Shown here in pieces: positions 7,004 to 11,861 of a DNA stretch of 11,861 nucleotides. The notes below the pieces were generated by a model. That model made no database searches and had not been told where the DNA came from. It saw nothing but the letters and a program-made list of their open reading frames with translations. The stretch's first letter is position 1. Each line of letters starts with the position of its first letter. Origin of the DNA: Anaerolineae bacterium (lineage in GTDB: Bacteria; Chloroflexota; Anaerolineae; J102); contig WGCR01000570.1 in NCBI GenBank assembly GCA_015493675.1, positions 1-11,861 on the forward strand. The letters run 5' to 3'. A program made the translations under genes and the position numbers.

Positions 7004-7173
7004 TCTCCCCAGTCCTCCTCTTCCTCGGGCGCCAGGTCCAGCTCCAGCGGCTCCAGAGAGAGCACTTCCAGTTCGACGCCGCATTCGGCGCAGGTCACGA
7101 TTTCGCCTTCGATAGGGTCTTCCAGGGTCAGCTCAGCGCCGCATTCGGGGCAGGTGGTGGTGTAGGTGGTCAT
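7000..7173 (-). CDS. lysW: Amino-group carrier protein LysW
   Basis: A complete 57-aa acidic protein. CPECG (8-12) and CAECG (28-32) form the zinc-binding site, and the C terminus ends EDWGE, the conserved tail whose final Glu carries AAA. AAAGGAG lies 8 nt upstream of ATG 7173, the strongest ribosome-binding site seen in the operon, as expected for a carrier needed in excess. The TGA overlaps the lysX start. It is the first enzyme-pathway gene after the double attenuator, so the whole operon is probably controlled by those leaders. Confidence 0.96.
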   Translation of the reverse strand: MTTYTTTCPECGAELTLEDPIEGEIVTCAECGVELEVLSLEPLELDLAPEEEEDWGE

Positions 7174-7210
7174 TGTAGGAACTCCTTTGTGAATGAGAGG
7201 TTGGAAAGTT

Positions 7211-7305
7211 GAGAGATTCGTTGAGATTGGTGGGGATTTGTGGAGATTCGACAGAGATTTGACTTTCAATCTCAATGAATCTCGATTGAATCTTTACCAA
7301 TCTCC
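7211..7305. repeat. Decamer GAGATT inverted array upstream of lysW
   Basis: GAGATT units on the plus strand (7211-7260) face AATCTC units (7267-7305). The array lies between the second attenuator's terminator and the lysW ribosome-binding site, so it would form a hairpin in the lysW 5' UTR without covering AAAGGAG. Confidence 0.85.
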
Positions 7306-7308
7306 AAT

Positions 7309-7342
7309 AAAAAACCCCCGCCCGCCGGACTGGCGAGGGAGG
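7309..7342 (-). terminator. Intrinsic terminator of the lysW-proximal attenuator
   Basis: The minus-strand RNA pairs CCUCCCUCGCC (7342-7332) with a GGCG...GGGGG 3' arm around a short AGUCC loop. This gives about 11 bp including two G-U pairs and one bulged C. Six U residues follow at once (7314-7309). It lies 27 nt after the stop of the second leader peptide. Confidence 0.83.
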
Positions 7343-7396
7343 CTTTGGACACTGAAAATTGGGTGCGCTCAAGAAGCCTGGCCCGGACAGTCCGGC
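7324..7396 (-). promoter_or_regulatory. Alternative anti-terminator fold of attenuator 2
   Basis: GCCGGACTG in the leader (7396-7388) is perfectly complementary to CAGTCCGGC in the terminator (7332-7324). Nested inside, AGGCTT (7379-7374) is complementary to AAGCCT (7345-7340). Together these 15 bp consume the terminator's loop and the base of its 5' arm. AGGCTTCTTG (7379-7370) is also the perfect partner of CAAGAAGCCT (7417-7408), which covers the Asn-Lys-Lys-Pro codons. Segment 2 therefore has two exclusive partners, as in ribosome-mediated attenuators. Confidence 0.75.
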
Positions 7397-7452
7397 AGGA
7401 TATGGTAAGGCTTCTTGTTGCGCTTGAGCAGGGATAACGTCGAGTGTAGCAT
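7369..7452 (-). CDS. Leader peptide 2 (27 aa, contains KRNKKP)
   Basis: ATG at 7452 opens a 27-codon frame ending in TGA at 7371-7369. It starts MLHSTLSLL, and residues 10-15 are KRNKKP with codons AAG CGC AAC AAG AAG CCT. It aligns with leader peptide 1 (LHATLLL then KRNKKP). The Lys codons lie in the 5' arm of a 10-bp perfect stem (7417-7408 with 7379-7370), extended by GCGC pairs. The stop codon lies within the 3' arm. A ribosome stalled at the Lys codons would free the 3' arm for anti-termination, while one reaching the stop would cover it and allow termination. No good Shine-Dalgarno is visible. The proposed role is sensing charged tRNA-Lys, with possible input from tRNA-Arg. Confidence 0.78.
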   Translation of the reverse strand: MLHSTLSLLKRNKKPYHILPDCPGQAS

Positions 7453-7475
7453 GAGGAGAATGAGAGAGAGGAATT

Positions 7476-7566
7476 GGAGATTGAGAGATTGGTTGAGATT
7501 GGAAGATTGATCGAGATTCGGCTGTCAATCTCTATGAATCTCCATGAATTTCAACGAATCTCTCCC
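7476..7566. repeat. Decamer GAGATT inverted array between the two attenuators
   Basis: GAGATT units on the plus strand (7476-7520) are followed, after a GCTGT centre, by AATCTC units (7526-7566). It links the terminator of attenuator 1 to the start of leader peptide 2. Confidence 0.86.
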
Positions 7567-7569
7567 AAC

Positions 7570-7606
7570 AAAAAAGCCCGGCCAGGAGGAGGAGCCTGGT
7601 CGGGCT
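7570..7606 (-). terminator. Intrinsic terminator of the promoter-proximal attenuator
   Basis: On the minus strand AGCCCGACCAGG (7606-7595) pairs with CCTGGCCGGGCT (7586-7575) around an 8-nt loop. The stem is 12 bp with a single A-C mismatch, followed directly by a run of T (7575-7570). The T-run lies only on the minus-strand 3' side, which sets the orientation. Confidence 0.9.
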
Positions 7607-7667
7607 AAGCGCAGAGCGGGAGGTGGGTGGTTTATTTGCCTTCTACCGCGTGCACAGAGCGCTTCCC
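7602..7667 (-). promoter_or_regulatory. Alternative anti-terminator fold of attenuator 1
   Basis: GGGAAGCGC (7667-7659) can pair with GCGCTT (7612-7607) and, across an AG bulge, with CCC (7604-7602). This invades the 5' arm of the terminator. The same GCGCT (7662-7658) can instead pair with AGCGC (7695-7691) in the Lys-Arg codons. A separate 9-bp perfect repeat, TTTGCCTTC (7717-7709) and GAAGGCAAA (7643-7635), brackets most of the leader ORF. Confidence 0.68.
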
Positions 7668-7753
7668 AGGTTTAGGAAGGGCTTCTTGTTGCGCTTGGCG
7701 GACTTGGTGAAGGCAAACATCATGAGGAGGAGTGTTGCGTGGAGGGCAACCAT
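7643..7753 (-). CDS. Leader peptide 1 (36 aa, contains KRNKKP)
   Basis: ATG at 7753, about 14 nt after the predicted transcription start, opens a 36-codon frame ending TAG at 7645-7643. In-frame ATG pairs at 7723 and 7720 are alternative starts. It begins MVALHATLLL, continues MMFAFTKSA, then KRNKKP with codons AAG CGC AAC AAG AAG CCC. It contains four Lys, all AAG. The opening and the KRNKKP core match leader peptide 2; the nine residues between them are an insertion relative to it. No Shine-Dalgarno is seen, so initiation may be near-leaderless. It is the first thing transcribed from the strong promoter and is followed by a terminator, which argues for a regulatory leader rather than an independent protein. 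Confidence 0.75.
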   Translation of the reverse strand: MVALHATLLLMMFAFTKSAKRNKKPFLNLGSALCTR

Positions 7754-7773
7754 GTAAGATGGTGTCACGAGCT

Positions 7774-7801
7774 ATTATAATGGCATTTTCAGATTTGTCA
7801 A
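7774..7801 (-). promoter_or_regulatory. Near-consensus sigma-70 promoter of the lysine operon
   Basis: The minus strand reads TTGACA (7801-7796), a 16-bp spacer, then TATAAT (7779-7774). Both hexamers are exact consensus. Transcription would start near 7767 and run through both leader peptides into lysW. A promoter this strong is what an attenuation-controlled operon would use. Confidence 0.88.
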
Positions 7802-7862
7802 GCCCTCCGCGTTCATTCTACTTCAGCAACATTCCCTTTTGACTTCGCACGCAGGCTTGACA

Positions 7863-7940
7863 GCTTACTGTCATTTCCATAACCGCGAACGCTTCCATCA
7901 GAGCCTGGGCTATTATTGTACGCTTGCCGAAGTGCATCTC
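7863..7940 (+). pseudogene. Transposase C-terminal fragment (IS3-like integrase core)
   Basis: A plus-strand frame reads AYCHFHNRERFHQSLGY and then TLAEVH. This matches the end of the rve/DDE integrase domain of IS3- or IS481-type transposases (typically N-x-x-R-x-H-x-S-L-G-Y-x-T-P-A-E-V). Only about 26 residues survive; no start, catalytic residues or terminal inverted repeats are visible. It marks an old insertion between the YbaK gene and the lysine promoter. Confidence 0.7.
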
Positions 7941-7972
7941 GACAACATCTCGACATCTTTAACCAAAGGCGA

Positions 7973-8437
7973 TTATTTCAGGGGAAGCAGCGTCGGAGCA
8001 AGCAATCGCAGCAGCTCTGCCACGGGGATGCGAAGGATCGTCTTGTCATCGCCGCCCCCGCCAAACACCACCTGATAATCGAGAATCGATTGGGCCATCA
8101 GCACCGGATGCAAGCTGCGATGGCCGATGGGAGGCACGCCGCCCACGGGATAGCCGGTCTCGGCCAGCACCTGCTGCGGGCGGGCCAGTTTGATCTGGCG
8201 TTTGCCCACGCCGAAATGATCGGCCAGGGCCCGCGCGGGCACAGGCTCGACGCCATGGCTGATCACCACCACCGGCTCGCCCCGCACATAAAACAGCAAG
8301 GTCTTGAGAATCTCATCCACCCCGACGCCCAGGGCTTCGGCGGCCGCAGGCGCCGTGGGGGTGTCGCCGATGTCGGTGATGAGGCGGGCGTCAACAGTGT
8401 TTTCGGCAATATAGCGGGCCAGGTCAGCGGGCGTCAC
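7973..8437 (-). CDS. YbaK/ProX-type aminoacyl-tRNA deacylase domain protein
   Basis: The 154-aa product has the YbaK/EbsC fold signature: ALGVGVDEILKTLLFYV (35-51) with the conserved Lys45, VVVISHGVEPVPARALADHFG, and GYPVGGVPPIGH (95-106), the substrate-pocket loop. Members hydrolyse mis-acylated tRNA such as Cys-tRNA-Pro or Ala-tRNA-Pro in trans; substrate choice cannot be read here. The start is GTG at 8437, overlapping the glycosyltransferase TGA as GTGA, so translation is probably coupled. No terminator is visible after its TAA. Confidence 0.88.
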   Translation of the reverse strand: MTPADLARYIAENTVDARLITDIGDTPTAPAAAEALGVGVDEILKTLLFYVRGEPVVVISHGVEPVPARALADHFGVGKRQIKLARPQQVLAETGYPVGGVPPIGHRSLHPVLMAQSILDYQVVFGGGGDDKTILRIPVAELLRLLAPTLLPLK

Positions 8438-9642
8438 AGAGCAGCCCCCAGCAGATCGCGATAAATCTCCAGCACGCGATCGGCAATGGATTCCCAGCTA
8501 TATTGGGTGCGCACCACATTCTGCGCCCGCCGCGCCCGTTCGGCCGCCAGTTGCGGATGTCGCAGGATGTCGAGGATGGCGTCGGCAATGGCGTCAGGCG
8601 TGGTGTCGGCCCGCAGCCCCGTGACGCCATGATCCACGACCTCACTAAGGCCGCCAACATTGCTAACGACCACCGGCGCCCCTGCGGCCATGGCTTCCAG
8701 CGCCACAATGCCGAAGGGCTCGTAACGGCTGGGGAAAACCGCGATGTCGGACACGGCATACAGCTCGTTTCGGGTCTCGTCGCTGATGAACCCAGCCAAC
8801 TGGATGGTCTCCTCCAGGCCCGCCTCCTGAATCATGTCAATCAACTGATCGGTGTAGGAGCCCTTGCCTGCCAGCACCAAACGGGCGTTGGGAAAATCAG
8901 CCAATATCCGAGGCATGGCCTGCACCAGCAAGTCAGGCCCTTTCTCCCATTCCAAACGCCCCACAAAGAAAATCAATTGCTGATCGGGCTGGGCCCAGCG
9001 GCGACGGATATGAGGGAATGTTGCATATTTCTGGCGCAATTCGATGAGATGCTTATATTCGACGCCGTTGGGGATGACGTGAATTTTTTCCGGCGCAGCG
9101 TTCAACGAATGGATGATCTCCTGACGCATAAACTCACTGCAAGCGATGATCACCTCCGCCTCTCGCGCCAGATACTGCTCCGCCAGATGAATGCGTTCGC
9201 TCAGCGGATGGCCGTGAAGATGCCCTCGCCGCCGCCCTATCTCGGTGGCGTGAATGGTGACGACCAGGGGAATATGGTAGCGCTGATGCAAATCGTTGGC
9301 GACATAGCCGCTGAGCCAATCATGAGCGTGCATCAGTGAAAATCGCCGCCCGCTGTTGATATGCCGGGTGATCATGGCGTTGAGCTGATCGTTCATGCGC
9401 CAAACCTGCAAATCAAAGTCATTGCCCGCTGCGGGCTGGGTGGCATCGCCGCGGTACACCGTGCCATAAGCGCCCAGGGGCTCGCACAGGTCGCCCAGGC
9501 CATGATACCGGGGCACCATCAGATCCAGCAGCACGCGTTCGCTGAGCCGGGGCGCCAGCCCCTGCACATGGGCGCCCAATCCGCCCACGCGTTGCAGGTT
9601 GTATTCGGGGGAGATCATGAGGAAACGAGGAAAGGCTATCAT
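8434..9642 (-). CDS. GT4-family glycosyltransferase (glycogen-synthase-like)
   Basis: A 402-aa GT-B glycosyltransferase. The N-terminal domain has SPEY and GGLGAHVQGLA (20-30), the glycogen-synthase-type sugar-nucleotide loop, and MHAHDWLSGYVA (104-114). The C-terminal domain has FVGRLEWEKGPDLL (226-239, with the Arg/Lys that contact the diphosphate) and EPFGIVALEAMAAGAPVV (308-325) with the E-x7-E motif. The donor and acceptor cannot be told from sequence. It starts 9 nt after the lipoprotein stop and overlaps the YbaK start by 4 nt, so the three form one transcription unit. Met9 (MISPEY) is a possible alternative start. Confidence 0.9.
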   Translation of the reverse strand: MIAFPRFLMISPEYNLQRVGGLGAHVQGLAPRLSERVLLDLMVPRYHGLGDLCEPLGAYGTVYRGDATQPAAGNDFDLQVWRMNDQLNAMITRHINSGRRFSLMHAHDWLSGYVANDLHQRYHIPLVVTIHATEIGRRRGHLHGHPLSERIHLAEQYLAREAEVIIACSEFMRQEIIHSLNAAPEKIHVIPNGVEYKHLIELRQKYATFPHIRRRWAQPDQQLIFFVGRLEWEKGPDLLVQAMPRILADFPNARLVLAGKGSYTDQLIDMIQEAGLEETIQLAGFISDETRNELYAVSDIAVFPSRYEPFGIVALEAMAAGAPVVVSNVGGLSEVVDHGVTGLRADTTPDAIADAILDILRHPQLAAERARRAQNVVRTQYSWESIADRVLEIYRDLLGAAL

Positions 9643-9651
9643 AGGGGATGA

Positions 9652-10530
9652 TTACTGATGAATGATGGTGACAGGTGGCAGGGGAGCGCTATGAAGGTGG
9701 GAAGCGTCGGGACGATAATCGGGAGAGGACGCCATGAGGTTCAGGGCTAAATCTGTGGCGGCATAGGCCAGAGATGCAGCATGGCTGGGCGCTTTCCCCG
9801 TCAGAGCCTGATAGGCGGTGGGAAAATCCTGGGGCAGACGCCCGGGAACAGGGGCGGCCCAGGGAAGATGCTGGCTCAAGCCCGGAACCCAGCTCTGCAC
9901 AGCTTCTTCCTCGGCCACAGGCCCGGCCGCGACGATCATCTCGGGCTGTGTGGCGTACACTTCCGCCAGGGTGAGAGGATCGCCCAGCCACAAGACCGGT
10001 TGTGTGACGGGCGGCTCCCAGGCGGCGGGGACTTCTCCCGCTGGCAGTTGCAAGGCCCGACGATAGTCCTGCTCGATCCCGGCGTAGGGCAGAATAGTAA
10101 CGCTGACAGCGCCTTTGACAGGAGCCAGAAGGATGGTGGGGATGCCGGTCCGGGCCAGAGGCGCCTGTGCGGCCGCGGCCGTGCGCCCCTGCGGCGGCCC
10201 CAGAATCAAGCGGATGTCGGGGTCCTGGGCCAACTGGGCGGGTAAAAGCGCAGCCAGAGCCGGATCACTGTCATCGTTCAGCGCCACCAGTTCAATTTTG
10301 GGCTGAGCGTCGCTTTCGTTCCACTGATTGATGCGCAACTTGACCGCATTGAGGACGTCGTAGCCCAACGGACGCGAAGGCCCCTCGAAGGGAGCGATGA
10401 GTCCGATTTTGACGACCTGGGGCGAGCGAACGTTCTGACATCCGGCCAGCAGCAGGCCCCATATCAGCAAGATGGCCAGTAGCGCGCCGCCGCGCCGCCA
10501 GGGTCCATTGCGTCCGACTCGCTCACGCAT
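9652..10530 (-). CDS. Lipoprotein with periplasmic-binding-protein type I fold (LivJ-like)
   Basis: From ATG at 10530 the product is 292 aa; an in-frame GTG directly upstream is an alternative. Residues 15-31 are a hydrophobic signal ending LLLAGC, a lipobox with Cys31. The mature start VVKIGLIAPFEGPSRPLGYDVLNAVKL is typical of branched-chain amino acid receptor-type binding proteins (Peripla_BP_6), and IRLILGPPQGRTAAA... is the equivalent of the family's GP-x-S segment. At under 300 aa it is shorter than most members (about 350-400). No ABC permease or ATPase gene adjoins it, so it may be a surface sensor or an orphan binding protein. Function unknown. Confidence 0.8.
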   Translation of the reverse strand: MRERVGRNGPWRRGGALLAILLIWGLLLAGCQNVRSPQVVKIGLIAPFEGPSRPLGYDVLNAVKLRINQWNESDAQPKIELVALNDDSDPALAALLPAQLAQDPDIRLILGPPQGRTAAAAQAPLARTGIPTILLAPVKGAVSVTILPYAGIEQDYRRALQLPAGEVPAAWEPPVTQPVLWLGDPLTLAEVYATQPEMIVAAGPVAEEEAVQSWVPGLSQHLPWAAPVPGRLPQDFPTAYQALTGKAPSHAASLAYAATDLALNLMASSPDYRPDASHLHSAPLPPVTIIHQ

Positions 10531-10563
10531 CACGTTTCACTCGCAATGATTGAGGCTCTTTTT

Positions 10564-10675
10564 GATTTCAGGGGGGAGACTGCTTTTTGTGACCTCCGGG
10601 AGGTGGACAAAAGCCGCCCGGCCAAGCCCAAAGTTACTCGTCCACCTCCCGGAGGTCGGAAGATCCCCTGAATTC
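10564..10675. repeat. 112-bp nested inverted-repeat element between mltG and the lipoprotein gene
   Basis: The inner arms GACCTCCGGGAGGTGGAC (10591-10608) and GTCCACCTCCCGGAGGTC (10640-10657) are a perfect 18-bp inverted repeat; each arm contains the palindrome ACCTCCGGGAGGT or its mirror. The outer arms GATTTCAGGGG (10564-10574) and CCCCTGAATTC (10665-10675) match with one mismatch. The loop holds GC-rich GCCGCCCGGCC. There is no T-run after the stem on either strand, so it is not a standard terminator. Confidence 0.85.
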
Positions 10676-10686
10676 CTGTCGAGCCA

Positions 10687-11861
10687 TTATTGATTACTCT
10701 GAACATTGAGCTCATGCTCGGCGCCGGTCTCGGAGAAGACGTGCCCGCCATCGCCCGTGGCTACGAAGTAGCAGTAGCTGGTCTGCGCCGGATAGATGGC
10801 GGCCTTGATGGAGGCGAGGCTGGGACTATCGATAGGCCCTGGCGGGAAGCCCGGATAAAGATAGGTGTTGTATGGGGAATTGACTTTGAGATAATCTTCC
10901 ACTGAGGGCGCCGTGGGCCACCAGGTGTCCTGCTCGGGGTCATATCCCATGGCGTATTGGACGGTGGGATCGGCGGAAAGGTAGCCAAAGACTTCGTTCT
11001 CGCAAGTCGGCCCCAGACGGTTGAGATAGGTGGAGGCGATGAGGGGGCGTTCGTCATCGCGAGCAGCTTCGCGCTCCACGATAGAGGCGAGGATGAGCGT
11101 TTGATAAAACGTGCGCCCGCTGGCAGCCACTGCATCCCGGTCTTTCTGATCGATCTTGCTCTCCAGATTATCAAATATCTGGCCTAGAATGTCGGCGGGA
11201 CGGGCGTTGACCGGGAACCGGTAGGTGTCGGGGAAAAGATAACCCTCGAAGGAAGAGCCGGGCGGTTTATCCTGCATCAAGGGATAATCGGGCAGGCCCA
11301 GCAGGGCGGTGTCGCCAGTGCGCACCGCAGCCAGGAAATCGGCCGCATCGACCAGTCCCGCATCATCCAGCACCTGGGCGATCTCTTCGGCCCGTTTGCC
11401 TTCGGGGATGCGCACCAGAATGTCATCGCGGCGGGCCTGTTGCAGGGCTTCGGCGATCTGGGGAACGTTCATGGCGGGCGATAGTTCGAAATCCCCCGCT
11501 TCCAGCTTCTGCTCCAGATTGTTGAGACGGAGGTAGAGACGGAAGAGGCTGGCATCGCGAATCAAGCCCATATCCTGCAACCGCTCGGAGATGCTGCGCC
11601 CGGTCTCGCCCAGCTCGACGCGAAACGCCACGGGCTTGCCATTGGCGTCCACGGGCCGATAGATGGCGTCGTGGTTCATGTTCAGATAGAATTGCAGGGC
11701 CTGGGTCTCGAAGTTGTCAGGATTCAGGTTCTTCCAGGTGGCTGTGGTGTGTCGCACCAACCCGCTGTCCGGGCCTTCATCCCGATACGCGACGACCTGT
11801 TCCTGCGTCCAGCCGCGAGCCACCAGGGCGATAGCCGCCAATGTGGCGATGACGCCCAGGA
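10687..11861 (-). CDS. mltG: Endolytic murein transglycosylase MltG, 5' end outside window
   Basis: The frame is open to the window edge. Upstream of codon TTG 11841 it still encodes LGVIAT before LAAIALVARG, a transmembrane helix, so the true start lies outside. The YceG-like domain follows: VELGETGRSISERLQDMGLI (LysM-like start), PEGKRAEEIAQVL, FEGYLFPDTYRFP, LASIVEREA with the catalytic Glu, LSADPTVQYAMGY, and SPYNTYLYPGFPPGPIDSP, then HVFSETGAEH near the end. MltG cuts nascent glycan strands at the membrane and sets their length. About 390 residues are present. The 112-bp inverted repeat separates it from the lipoprotein gene, which may still be co-transcribed. Confidence 0.93.
   Translation of the reverse strand, partial: LGVIATLAAIALVARGWTQEQVVAYRDEGPDSGLVRHTTATWKNLNPDNFETQALQFYLNMNHDAIYRPVDANGKPVAFRVELGETGRSISERLQDMGLIRDASLFRLYLRLNNLEQKLEAGDFELSPAMNVPQIAEALQQARRDDILVRIPEGKRAEEIAQVLDDAGLVDAADFLAAVRTGDTALLGLPDYPLMQDKPPGSSFEGYLFPDTYRFPVNARPADILGQIFDNLESKIDQKDRDAVAASGRTFYQTLILASIVEREAARDDERPLIASTYLNRLGPTCENEVFGYLSADPTVQYAMGYDPEQDTWWPTAPSVEDYLKVNSPYNTYLYPGFPPGPIDSPSLASIKAAIYPAQTSYCYFVATGDGGHVFSETGAEHELNVQSNQ

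Noticed and set aside
7309..7801. Lysine riboswitch or T-box as the control element
   Set aside because: I see no L-box kink-turn or loop motifs and no T-box sequence; the small Lys-rich ORFs with alternating stems explain the region better.
7839..8075. A 78-codon plus-strand gene
   Set aside because: Only its first part matches a transposase end; the rest is antisense to the YbaK-type gene, so it is listed as a remnant instead.
10591..10657. Stem-loop as the mltG terminator
   Set aside because: No T-run follows the stem on either strand, and the loop is over 30 nt.

Overview
The window is a GC-rich bacterial chromosome segment in which every recognised gene except one small toxin-antitoxin pair and one transposase scrap lies on the minus strand. 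It carries most of the LysW-dependent alpha-aminoadipate (AAA) route of lysine biosynthesis: lysW, lysX, lysY, lysZ, lysJ, a homocitrate synthase and the start of homoaconitase lysT. Among bacteria this carrier-protein route is known mainly from Deinococcus-Thermus and Chloroflexota. With the GC content and the wealth of short dispersed repeats, I infer a Chloroflexota member (Anaerolineae/Caldilineae-like). That is inference only, as no rRNA or marker gene is present.

Layout, read in the direction of transcription (right to left). 11861-10687: 5'-truncated mltG, a membrane-anchored lytic transglycosylase. 10675-10564: a 112-bp nested inverted-repeat element. 10530-7973: a tightly packed trio of a periplasmic-binding-protein-like lipoprotein, a GT4 glycosyltransferase and a YbaK-type deacylase. 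7940-7863: a transposase remnant on the opposite strand. 7801-7174: the control region of the lysine operon. It has a near-consensus sigma-70 promoter followed by two successive leader-peptide attenuators. 7173-3985 and 3891-2713: lysW-lysX-lysY-lysZ-lysJ. 2200-2710: a BrnT/BrnA toxin-antitoxin module on the plus strand. 2107-1: homocitrate synthase and lysT, running off the window.

The lysine genes work together as follows. Homocitrate synthase and homoaconitase open the pathway from 2-oxoglutarate and acetyl-CoA. LysX attaches AAA to the C-terminal Glu of the small acidic carrier LysW. LysZ phosphorylates, LysY reduces and LysJ transaminates the carrier-bound intermediate to give LysW-lysine. 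LysU, the isocitrate-type dehydrogenase and the releasing peptidase LysK are not in the window.

The most interesting content is regulatory. Two homologous small ORFs both encode KRNKKP (codons AAG-CGC-AAC-AAG-AAG-CC) after a similar hydrophobic stretch. Each is followed by an intrinsic terminator and by complementary segments that can form mutually exclusive anti-terminator and terminator hairpins. This reads as two ribosome-mediated lysine (perhaps lysine/arginine) attenuators in series. The operon is also filled with two families of short-period repeats. One is a 10-bp-period GAGATT array built as inverted arms at four intergenic sites. The other is a 7-bp-period TNANCAG array found between lysZ and lysJ and also in frame inside lysT. 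Repeat sequence supplies start, stop or terminal codons of lysX and lysZ.
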